Below are positions 19,934-28,405 of a stretch of 64,000 nucleotides of DNA, piece after piece (the stretch's first letter is position 1; the number at the start of each line of letters is the position of its first letter). This DNA is from Chitinophaga sancti. Its GTDB lineage: Bacteria > Bacteroidota > Bacteroidia > Chitinophagales > Chitinophagaceae. The notes beneath the pieces were generated by a model. The model was not told where the DNA came from and searched no databases. It saw only the letters and a program-made list of their open reading frames with translations. The position numbers and the translations under genes were made by a program. Location of the stretch: positions 6,536,001 through 6,600,000 of the forward strand of contig NZ_CP139247.1 of NCBI RefSeq assembly GCF_034087045.1, read 5' to 3'.

Positions 19934-20647
19934 TTAATTAGGGCCTGTTTTGATAGGCACCCCTGCATCTGACATTGTTACCAGAGCTTCAATTGTTGCC
20001 ATAATCGCTTCGTATGGACGATATCCAGTTACGATTACAGATTGCTTTTTACCTTCTACCCGAATCAGCAGCGAAGGAAAACGGGATATACCGTGTAGTC
20101 GAACCAGTTCCAAATCACTTTTGAATTGATTTATAATATCTGCTGATGTTAACTGCTTCAAAAAAAGGTCGTAGTTAAAGGAACTTTTGAGTTCCCTCTG
20201 TACTTCGCAGGCAATTTCCAATAAGACTTCTTTTCTGGCGATGTTCTTACTATTCACCAGTGCAGCTTCTCTTAATTTATACAGGTACAGTTCCCCTGCA
20301 GCGGCCGACTGCATACCAGCACTTTTAACCGCCACACAGGCAGGATATGACGACGCTGGAGGATCAGTGAACCAAAGGCGATCGTTTATGTAAGTGCCGG
20401 ATATATATTTTGCATGCAACCAGACTGGCCCCATTTGTATAGGACGAGTGACCGCGTTTACTGTATCATTATATTCATTCCAGGAAGATAACATTCCTCC
20501 CATACAATATTGATAAGTAAGTACCGGGGCCAGGGTATCACGTAATTGTTGCCAAACAGGCTCGAAAACCCAACTCCAGCAACAAAGGGGATCAGTAAAA
20601 TAAATAATATTTAACCGATCACCATTCCCAATTATACTTTTCAGCAT
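19934..20647 (-). CDS. DsbA-like thioredoxin-fold protein lacking the second active-site cysteine
   Basis: 237 residues, no signal peptide. YFTDPLCCWSW (residues 16-26) aligns with the DPxCxWC motif of cytoplasmic FrnE/DsbA-like proteins. Here Cys22-Cys23-Trp-Ser25 replaces CxxC, so the resolving cysteine is a serine. The helical insertion and the cis-Pro region (LHGISRFPSLLI near residue 185) are present. It could act as a monothiol oxidoreductase, an isomerase or a glutathione-dependent enzyme rather than a classical disulfide oxidase. The gene ends 5 bases upstream of where the manganese catalase gene ends in the same direction, so catalase and this protein are probably one operon, which fits an oxidative stress role. 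Confidence 0.8.
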   Translation of the reverse strand: MLKSIIGNGDRLNIIYFTDPLCCWSWVFEPVWQQLRDTLAPVLTYQYCMGGMLSSWNEYNDTVNAVTRPIQMGPVWLHAKYISGTYINDRLWFTDPPASSYPACVAVKSAGMQSAAAGELYLYKLREAALVNSKNIARKEVLLEIACEVQRELKSSFNYDLFLKQLTSADIINQFKSDLELVRLHGISRFPSLLIRVEGKKQSVIVTGYRPYEAIMATIEALVTMSDAGVPIKTGPN

Positions 20648-20652
20648 GACAA

Positions 20653-21642
20653 CTATTGCTTTTGCTTCTTTGTAGACTTTTTAGAACTATTTAGTCCATT
20701 TTCTTTGGCTGATTCACTCCATACCTGTTGCCCGATAGGAACTGCCATATTAATTTCTTCGCTCCTCTCCGCGCTTAATGCAATGTCCAATTCACTTACG
20801 CCGTCAATTGTTCTTGCTGTACCTGTGGGCTCTACACCGGTAAGTCCATTGGTTTGTAATATGTGCTGGATAGGATCATCAATATACTGCCAGGTTTCGC
20901 CAAATTGGCTACTTTCTCCTTCGTTCCAGGGGCCTCTGACAGATGCACCATTTGACATATTAAAGTACAAATTGCTGTAACGTGGATCTGTCTGTAACAC
21001 ACCTGGTGGGAAATTTGGTTGTATTGAATCTAACGCCGCTTCGAATTGTTGGAAGTGAGCAACCTCCCTTGTCATCAGGAAATTCAGCGTCTCTTTTACA
21101 TATGGATCGGTAGTAAATTGTAACAGGTATTCATAAGTGATCTTTGCACGTGATTCTGCACCAATATTAGAACGTAGGTCAACTGTCAAATCTCCATTAC
21201 AATCACCGTTAATATATGCAGCAGACCACGGTACCCCCTGGCTATTCGTATATGCAGGTCCTCCGCCACTCGAAACCAAAAATTGCGGTGCTATGTAAGC
21301 CTGGTGTATATATGCTTCCTTAGCTTCTTTTCCGTTCAGCATAGTCATGATCTCGGATTCATCAGCTGCTTTTTTCAGGTCGCCATTCACACCCTGTAAT
21401 AGCATTTGTATAGTTGCCCCCACGATTTCAAGGTGACTAAACTCTTCTGTGGCAATGTCCATCAGCAGATCATATTTATCGGGGAAAGGGTTTCGGGCGC
21501 CAAAGGCCTGTCCAAAATATCGTAATGCTGCGGCAAGTTCACCGTTGGCACCACCAAATTGTTCAAGGAGTAAGGTTGCAAATGCAGGATCTGGTCGAGA
21601 CACTCTTGCATTAAACTGAAGGTCTTTTACATGGTAAAACAT
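20653..21642 (-). CDS. Manganese (non-haem) catalase
   Basis: 329 residues. The ferritin-like four-helix bundle carries the dimanganese ligands: Glu35 in GGANGELAAALRYFGQ, Glu67 and His70 in ATEEFSHLE, a later Glu near residue 150 in the YEYLLQF region, and His in MTREVAHFQQFE near 190. It breaks hydrogen peroxide down to water and oxygen in the cytoplasm without haem. The C-terminus after about residue 290 is a charged Lys/Ser tail. The DsbA-like gene begins 5 bases downstream. The 525 bases before its start are shared with the divergent 1574-residue protein and should hold both promoters. Confidence 0.93.
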   Translation of the reverse strand: MFYHVKDLQFNARVSRPDPAFATLLLEQFGGANGELAAALRYFGQAFGARNPFPDKYDLLMDIATEEFSHLEIVGATIQMLLQGVNGDLKKAADESEIMTMLNGKEAKEAYIHQAYIAPQFLVSSGGGPAYTNSQGVPWSAAYINGDCNGDLTVDLRSNIGAESRAKITYEYLLQFTTDPYVKETLNFLMTREVAHFQQFEAALDSIQPNFPPGVLQTDPRYSNLYFNMSNGASVRGPWNEGESSQFGETWQYIDDPIQHILQTNGLTGVEPTGTARTIDGVSELDIALSAERSEEINMAVPIGQQVWSESAKENGLNSSKKSTKKQKQ

Positions 21643-22010
21643 AAATAATAGTTAAGTTGGTATTAATGGCACAAATACCTTTCCCGGATTTAAAGTAGAG
21701 TTTGTTTGTGGTAACAGAGATGGGCTGTAGGAAACGAATTGATAATATCAGACGATAAAAAAATGCCGGATTTGTTATCAAATCACCAAGCCGTTTTTAT
21801 AATCAATATGAGTACAATTAACCCCGAAATTCTATTTAAGAACACAGGTCGGTACGACAGAGGAATTATCTAAAATTGAGGGCATGGCTCCCTGGGCAGA
21901 TTGTACTGCTATACAACCGGGTATAAAAATCAGCAATTTCGCAGCGGGGTATGGGTTCGGGCAGCCTTTTCTTAATTACAATTGAATTATTTTTAAAATA
22001 ACTTTATTTA

Positions 22011-22018
22011 TATCTTTG
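22011..22018 (+). promoter_or_regulatory. Possible -7 promoter box for the repeat protein
   Basis: TATCTTTG matches TAnnTTTG 150 bases before the start codon at 22168. A TTG lies upstream but at 26 bases, longer than usual. The rest of the intergenic stretch 21643-22167 shows no gene. Confidence 0.35.
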
Positions 22019-22167
22019 TTATCGTTTTTTATAGAAATATGCCGCAACTAATTACCATTAATTTGATTTACAAAGAATTATACAGTTAATTCATTTTTAG
22101 TATATGCTGCTTTGATAAGAAAGATATGTTCCTGAATATGGAAATATGAAATTGTTCTAAACAAAAA

Positions 22168-25100
22168 ATGCCTAATCCCCGCCTAATGAATAGATTTTTA
22201 AGACTTCTTATTTTATCCCTGACGTTTGTCATTGACGCTTACGCTCAAACGCCGGATGCCAACGGTATTGTATACATTAAAACTGGTGGCACCGGTACTG
22301 GTACCAGTTGGGCCAATGCTTCAGGAGATCTCTCTGACGCATTAAAAGCCGCTACGACCAACACGGCCATCAAGCAAATATGGGTATCTGGTGGGACCTG
22401 GTTACCTAATTACCCCGCCGATTTTTCCAGTACTAACAACCGGGATAAAACTTTTTTGGTAGTAAAAGACGTCAAATTATATGGCGGATTTGCCGGCACA
22501 GAAACGACATTGGCCGAACGCAATTTATCTCTCACTGCAAATAAGACCATTCTAAGTGGCGACTTAGGCACAGTTGATGATCTGACTGATAATGCTTATC
22601 ATGTAATGATTGCTTCAGGTGATGTAGGCACCGCTGAAATTAATGGCATTACCATCATGAAAGGTACAACAACCACCGGTAGCGAAACAAATACATTAAC
22701 CGTAAACGGCAATGGCATAATGCGAATAGCAGGTGGCGGCATCATACTATACGGAGCATCGCCAGCTATTAATAATGTTATAATTTGCGGGAATCAGGCG
22801 ATAGCCGGTGCCGGGATTTACATTGGATATAACTCTTCTCCTAAATTCACCAATTGTATCATAAGTGGTAATAACGCGAATATTAGTGGTACTGGTAATG
22901 GCGGAGGAATATTTTCATATCTGTCCACCCCCCTATTCACTAACGTTGTAATCGCCGGGAATAATGCCGCAGGTTGGGGAGGTGTCCTGGCCAACTCATC
23001 CAGTACCGTTACATTCAATAATAGTATTATTTATGGCAACGGTACATCTAATCCAATTTATATTATCAGCGGGTCATATACAGCACAATACACGATGGTG
23101 CAGAATTTAGCTGCCAATGCGACTAACCATAACCCTGCCAGTACTGATCCTTATTTTGTAAATGCACCTTCCAGTGCTACGGCCCCATTTACCGGGGGAG
23201 ATTATTCTTTGACTTCATCCAGTCCATTAATAGATGTGGGTAGCAATAATCTATACACCGGTTTAAGTGCCACGTCCACCGATCTGGTTAGCAAACCACG
23301 TGTCGCCAATTACAGCACGGGTGGTATCATTGATCTGGGCGCAATAGAATATCAGCCCCTCTCCAGCCAGACAATTACGGTTGCAGATGCGGTGAAAACC
23401 TATGGTGATGCTGATTTTGAACCTGTAGCATCTTCCTCATCAGGCCTTGCCGTTACATTGCAGTCATCTGACGCAAGTATCGCCCAACCATACATAGATG
23501 CCGCCGATGGAAACAAATGGAAGATCAGTATATTAAAAGCCGGGGTAGCTACAATGACTGTAAGTCAGTCGGGCAACTCCCAGTATGCTGCTGCTACCAA
23601 TAAGACGTTTACTGTAACTATTAATAAAGCGCCACTAACCATTACTGCCAGTGATCTTACCAAATTATATGATGGTATATCATTCAGCGGTGGGAATGGC
23701 GTAACTTATACAGGCTTCGTAAATGGTGACAACGCATCAACAGCAGTAACAGGCACACTCAGCTACACGGGTACCTCTCAGGGAGCGACGGCTGTGAACA
23801 GCTACACGATTATTCCTTCAGGCCTTACTGCCGCGAACTATGATATAACATATAACACCGGTACATTAACCATCAACAAGGCTGCACTTACTATTACAGC
23901 CAGTAACCTTACCAAAATTTATGATGGTATATCATTCAGCGGTGGGAACGGTGTAACTTACAGTGGCTTCGTGAATGGTGAAGATGCTTCAACAGCAGTA
24001 ACCGGTACGATCACTTACACAGGTACATCTCAGGGAGCAACAGCAGTAAACAGCTACACGATCATACCTTCAGGGCTTGCCGCCACAAACTATGATATAA
24101 CATATGCTTCCGGTACACTAACCATCAACAAGGCCACACTTACTATTACAGCCAGTGACCTTACCAAAATATATGATGGTATATCATTCAGCGGTGGGAA
24201 CGGTGTAACTTACAGTGGCTTCGTGAATGGTGAAGATGCTTCAACAGCATTAACCGGCACGATCGCTTATTCAGGCACCTCTCAGGGAGCAACAGCGGTC
24301 AATAGCTACACAATCATACCTTCAGGGCTTGCCGCCACGAACTATGATATAACATATATTGCAGGCACATTAACCATCGACAAGGCTGCATTGGTCATTA
24401 CTGCCAGTGACCTTACCAAAACATATGATGGTATATCATTCAGCGGTGGGAACGGTGTAACTTATAGTGGTTTCGTTAATGGTGAAGAGGCTTCAACAGC
24501 AGTAACCGGCACGATTGCATACTCAGGTACCTCTCAGGGAGCAACAGCGGTAAATAGCTACACAATTATACCTTCAGGTCTTGCCGCCACAAACTATGAT
24601 ATCACATATATTGCAGGCACATTAACCATCAACAAGGCCGCACTTACCATCACTGCCAGTGATCTTACCAAAACATATGATGGTATATCATTCAGCGGTG
24701 GAAACGGTGTAACTTATAGTGGTTTCGTTAATGGTGAAGAGGCTTCAACAGCAGTAACCGGCACTATCATTTACACAGGTACATCTCAGGGAGCAACAGC
24801 GGTAAATAGCTACACAATTATACCTTCAGGGCTTATAGCCACAAACTATGATATAACATATATTGCAGGCACATTAACCATCAACAAGGCTGCATTGGTC
24901 ATTACTGCCAGTGACCTTAGCAAAACATATGATGGTATATCATTCAGCGGTGGGAACGGCTTAACTTACAGTGGCTTCGTTAATGGTGAAGATGCATCAG
25001 CAGCATTAACCGGCACGATTGCATACTCAGGTACCTCTCAGGGAGCAACAGCGGTAAATAGCTACACAATCATACCTTCAGGGCTTATCGCCACAAACTA

Positions 25101-26892
25101 TGATATAACATATATTGCAGGCACATTAACCATCAACAAGGCCGCATTGGTCATTACTGCCAGTGATCTTACCAAAACATATGATGGTATATCATTCAGC
25201 GGTGGGAACGGCATAACTTACTCAGGCTTTGTAAATGGTGAAGACGCTTCAACAACATTAACCGGCACTATCATTTACACAGGTACATCTCAGGGAGCAA
25301 TATCCGTAAACAGTTATACGATCATACCTTCAGGTCTTACCGCCACAAACTATGATATAACATATGCTACCGGCACATTAACCATCAACAAAGCTGCATT
25401 GGTCATCATAGCCAGTGATCTTACCAAAACATATGATGGTATATCATTCAGCGGTGGAAACGGTGTAACTTACAGTGGTTTCGTTAATGGTGAAGACGCT
25501 TCAACAGCATTAACCGGCACTATCATTTACACAGGTACATCTCAGGGAGCAATATCCGTAAACAGTTATACGATCATACCTTCCGGCCTTACCGCCACAA
25601 ACTATGATATAACATATGCTACCGGCACATTAACCATCAACAAGGCCGCACTTACCATCACTGCCGACAATAAATCACGTTGCTTTGGCACCAATGATCC
25701 ATCATTTACATTTACCTATAATGGTTGGGTAAATGGAGAAAGCATTAATGAACTAGCCGTTCAGCCAGTAGCCACCACTATTGCTACAGCAGCTACAGCA
25801 GCAGGTAATTATGACATCATACCTTCTGGTGCTGCAGCATCCAACTATACTATCTCCTATGTAAATGGCACTTTAACCATTTATGCACTTCCCTCAGCTA
25901 CCCTGAGCGCAACAGAAGGCTCAGTGCTTTGCGGTAACAATGCGACCATAACACTTACCGCTTCCGGAAATTATACCTACCAGTGGTTGCTGGATAATAG
26001 TCAAATCAATGGTGGAGAAACCGGTACCCTTTCATTAACAACAACCGGTGTATATACTGCTGTTGCAACAGATGGAAATGGATGTACTGCTTATGCAACC
26101 AATAGTATTACTGTTAGCAGAATTCTGCCTCCAACAGCAGCATTTACCTTTAATACATATTGTGTAAATACAGCGGTTACATTCACCAATACATCTGACA
26201 TTCATTCAAGTGGCCTGGTAGATTATACCTGGAGCAGCGGTGACGGGCAAACAGATAATAACACTGACGCCCATTTTACCTATACCACTCCCGGTGATTT
26301 TACGGTATCTCTAACAGCAACACCACAGGAATGCCCATTACTGGCAGCCACTTCAACACAAGTTATAAACATCGCATCACAACTTGCAGCTACGAGACTA
26401 ACTACAATAAATACCACATCCGGATTACCCACCCAACTATCAGCGCGTAATCTTTCAGATGCAGTATACACCTGGACTCCTTCAACCGGGTTATCTGATG
26501 TAACTATATATAATCCTATAGCAACAATACAAAGTAGTCAGGAATATCAAATACAGATGGTTTTCCCATCAGGTTGCATAACAACGGACACATTGTTGGT
26601 AAACCCAACTATCAGGTATGATATCATCGCGGCAAATGCTTTCACACCAAATGGCGATGGAATAAATGATGTATTCAGAGTAAATCTGAGAGGAATAAAA
26701 GAATTTAAATTCCTGAGGATATATGATCGTTGGGGCAATAAAATATATCAAACCAATGATCCTGCAAAGGGGTGGGATGGTCATTATGGTGGCGTACTAC
26801 AGCAGGTAGGCACATATATATGGAACGCAGAGGCAATAGATACTAATGGACACACTATTCTACGGCAGGGTGTCGTGACATTAATACAATAA
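22168..26892 (+). CDS. Type IX-secreted protein with beta-helix, eight MBG repeats, PKD and sorting domain
   Basis: 1574 residues. A signal peptide ends near YAQT (residue 28); the start could also be the ATG six codons later. Residues about 30-400 form a right-handed parallel beta-helix (DGNGIMRIAGGGIILYGASP-type turns, ending with VDLGAIEY-like DLGAIEY). Residues about 405-490 are an Ig-like spacer. Residues about 491-1163 hold eight near-identical 84-residue MBG/YDG-type beta domains (LTKTYDGISFSGGNG, YTIIPSGL, YDITY), followed by a ninth divergent one (DNKSRCFGTNDPSF). Then come an Ig-like domain, a PKD domain (WSSGDGQTDN) and a type B sorting domain (AFTPNGDGINDVF, YDRWGNKIY). It is a large surface or released fibrous protein, likely an adhesin. 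No dedicated PorP gene sits beside it. A terminator follows. Confidence 0.88.
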   Translation: MPNPRLMNRFLRLLILSLTFVIDAYAQTPDANGIVYIKTGGTGTGTSWANASGDLSDALKAATTNTAIKQIWVSGGTWLPNYPADFSSTNNRDKTFLVVKDVKLYGGFAGTETTLAERNLSLTANKTILSGDLGTVDDLTDNAYHVMIASGDVGTAEINGITIMKGTTTTGSETNTLTVNGNGIMRIAGGGIILYGASPAINNVIICGNQAIAGAGIYIGYNSSPKFTNCIISGNNANISGTGNGGGIFSYLSTPLFTNVVIAGNNAAGWGGVLANSSSTVTFNNSIIYGNGTSNPIYIISGSYTAQYTMVQNLAANATNHNPASTDPYFVNAPSSATAPFTGGDYSLTSSSPLIDVGSNNLYTGLSATSTDLVSKPRVANYSTGGIIDLGAIEYQPLSSQTITVADAVKTYGDADFEPVASSSSGLAVTLQSSDASIAQPYIDAADGNKWKISILKAGVATMTVSQSGNSQYAAATNKTFTVTINKAPLTITASDLTKLYDGISFSGGNGVTYTGFVNGDNASTAVTGTLSYTGTSQGATAVNSYTIIPSGLTAANYDITYNTGTLTINKAALTITASNLTKIYDGISFSGGNGVTYSGFVNGEDASTAVTGTITYTGTSQGATAVNSYTIIPSGLAATNYDITYASGTLTINKATLTITASDLTKIYDGISFSGGNGVTYSGFVNGEDASTALTGTIAYSGTSQGATAVNSYTIIPSGLAATNYDITYIAGTLTIDKAALVITASDLTKTYDGISFSGGNGVTYSGFVNGEEASTAVTGTIAYSGTSQGATAVNSYTIIPSGLAATNYDITYIAGTLTINKAALTITASDLTKTYDGISFSGGNGVTYSGFVNGEEASTAVTGTIIYTGTSQGATAVNSYTIIPSGLIATNYDITYIAGTLTINKAALVITASDLSKTYDGISFSGGNGLTYSGFVNGEDASAALTGTIAYSGTSQGATAVNSYTIIPSGLIATNYDITYIAGTLTINKAALVITASDLTKTYDGISFSGGNGITYSGFVNGEDASTTLTGTIIYTGTSQGAISVNSYTIIPSGLTATNYDITYATGTLTINKAALVIIASDLTKTYDGISFSGGNGVTYSGFVNGEDASTALTGTIIYTGTSQGAISVNSYTIIPSGLTATNYDITYATGTLTINKAALTITADNKSRCFGTNDPSFTFTYNGWVNGESINELAVQPVATTIATAATAAGNYDIIPSGAAASNYTISYVNGTLTIYALPSATLSATEGSVLCGNNATITLTASGNYTYQWLLDNSQINGGETGTLSLTTTGVYTAVATDGNGCTAYATNSITVSRILPPTAAFTFNTYCVNTAVTFTNTSDIHSSGLVDYTWSSGDGQTDNNTDAHFTYTTPGDFTVSLTATPQECPLLAATSTQVINIASQLAATRLTTINTTSGLPTQLSARNLSDAVYTWTPSTGLSDVTIYNPIATIQSSQEYQIQMVFPSGCITTDTLLVNPTIRYDIIAANAFTPNGDGINDVFRVNLRGIKEFKFLRIYDRWGNKIYQTNDPAKGWDGHYGGVLQQVGTYIWNAEAIDTNGHTILRQGVVTLIQ
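23641..25656 (+). repeat. Eight tandem 252-bp coding repeats
   Basis: Copies start at 23641, 23893, 24145, 24397, 24649, 24901, 25153 and 25405, exactly 252 bases apart and in frame. They differ by only scattered substitutions; for example the ends of copies 7 and 8 share the variant AATATCCGTAAACAG, a sign of recent exchange between neighbours. The unit following 25657 is a diverged relative. Confidence 0.95.
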
Positions 26893-26936
26893 AATAACAA
26901 CGGGCTTCGAAGTAAGTAACTTTGAAGCCCGTTATT
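26893..26936 (+). terminator. Terminator after the repeat protein
   Basis: AACGGGCTTCGAAG pairs with CTTTGAAGCCCGTT (one G-U pair), flanked by AATAAC and TATT and followed by AATTTT. It starts at the stop codon of the repeat protein. Confidence 0.8.
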
Positions 26937-26984
26937 AATTTTGCCATGCAAAAGCCTATAAGAAAGCCCCCCATCATGTTATAA

Positions 26985-27176
26985 ATACAGGTTTCCGGAA
27001 AAGTTGGCTGTGTAATAGCATTTACGGCATATAACCTGGATAGTCATCCCACTACCAATCCGGATTATATTTTTGATTACAGTAGTAATATTATCAACGT
27101 AATGATTTTGCATGACCAGCTGTTTCTAACAACCAGTGAGGGGTACTTTCTCCACTATGACCTACCTGTATGGTAA
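26985..27176 (+). pseudogene. Possible coding relic
   Basis: A 63-codon open frame bounded by stops and lacking a start codon. Its translation has a protein-like composition (NPDYIFDYSSNIINVM, then LFLTTSEGYFLHYDL), resembling a beta-propeller edge. It lies in the otherwise empty 645-base gap between the repeat protein and the PixA/AidA gene. I could not identify its parent family; it may be chance. Confidence 0.25.
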
Positions 27177-27581
27177 GGGTATTGTCTTTATTCAGTGCTA
27201 TGCGTTTTGAAGGAAATTATTTCTATTCACGAACAAAATTCAAAGAAGGCTGTCATCTAACAGTGAAAAATTACTAACTCAAATAACCAATTAGTTCACC
27301 GCTTCCTAACCTCAATAACCAAAACAAATAAAAACATACATACACCACATAAAAGATGGGTATAACTGCTCTGGTAAATAATGATACCCCGGCATATAAT
27401 ATTAATTCCTGCTGCAGGCTGGTATCTATTCGCATGTTTACTCCTTACCTGGATTCATCTCGCCGGAGATAATCATTATTTCTTTGTCTGATTCTGATAT
27501 GTATCATTTATACATATACGTATTTCTATGGCGGATACCGAAAAGCCAAAACAGAGTAGGTAAAACTTTAATCCACATTTT

Positions 27582-28169
27582 ATGTCAAACACAGCACAAG
27601 CACCAGTCCGTTCACGGACAACTCAAAGATCAGTAGCTAACACGGTCAATTTAATCATGGTTGTTGACACTGACGTTATTAAAGCAACATATGGCCGAAA
27701 TGCAGGCCCGAATGAAGCCCGTGGTCTTGACCATCATGAAGGTATCAACCTGATATGCCCTAAAGCGAATTATAAAGGGCAGGCCAATGGACAGAGTGAC
27801 CCGGCTAATATTATCTTCTCTGCAAATGTGCAGGATTATGTAGCATTCTGGGCTACTACTATTTCCAATAATTCTGACGATGCTGTTATCATCTATAATA
27901 TATCACCCAACAGTGGTAATCCAAATGTGTTTAATCCTTTCCGGTCAGATGAGGAAGTGAGAAGCGGTGCTGTGGTACCTTCACAACCAGATGCCGTGCC
28001 GGGCACGCAGACCTCAGTAACGTTTTATTCCTTCGAGTCCAAGGTTAAAACTAAAGGTACAGAAGCCTTTACCATATATTTTGCACTATATGAAGTAGAT
28101 CCGGCTAATCCGGAAAATCAGATCCTTTATGGTTGTTACTTCTGGGATCCAACAATCCAGGTACAATAA
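27582..28169 (+). CDS. PixA/AidA family inclusion body protein
   Basis: 195 residues, no signal peptide. Family features are the N-terminal NLIMVVDTDVIKATYG, the polar QSDPANIIFSANVQDYVAFW strand pair, NNSDDAVIIYNI, and the C-terminal YFWDPTIQVQ. PixA forms cytoplasmic crystalline inclusions in Xenorhabdus, and AidA is a quorum-regulated virulence protein of Burkholderia; molecular function is unknown for both. The gene stands alone, with a terminator about 115 bases downstream. A role in storage or host interaction cannot be decided from sequence. Confidence 0.8.
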   Translation: MSNTAQAPVRSRTTQRSVANTVNLIMVVDTDVIKATYGRNAGPNEARGLDHHEGINLICPKANYKGQANGQSDPANIIFSANVQDYVAFWATTISNNSDDAVIIYNISPNSGNPNVFNPFRSDEEVRSGAVVPSQPDAVPGTQTSVTFYSFESKVKTKGTEAFTIYFALYEVDPANPENQILYGCYFWDPTIQVQ

Positions 28170-28284
28170 TCGGGATAGCTTTACACTACATATTGAAAGC
28201 TTTATGTGCAGGGGATGTATCATAAGTTGCCGGAAGGCTCTGAGAATTGCATGTACGAAAATTCGCTCCATCAGGTACCCGAAT

Positions 28285-28324
28285 AAAACGGGGCTGTCTC
28301 GAAGTTTTGAGACAGCCCCGTTTT
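28285..28324 (+). terminator. Strong hairpin terminator after PixA/AidA
   Basis: Perfect 16-bp stem (AAAACGGGGCTGTCTC with GAGACAGCCCCGTTTT) around an eight-base loop. Its symmetry, with A-runs and T-runs, would let it stop transcription from either side, so it may serve the convergent M13 peptidase gene too. Confidence 0.85.
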
Positions 28325-28405
28325 AGTGGGATGAGGACCAGCAATTTTAATCTCAAGTTCCCTAAATACGAAAAAAGCCTTTTGAAGACGTACTAAATAC
28401 GCAGC

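Noticed and set aside
23641..25656. 252-bp repeats considered as a CRISPR-like or mobile array
   Set aside because: They are in frame, continuous and without spacers, so they are protein-domain repeats.
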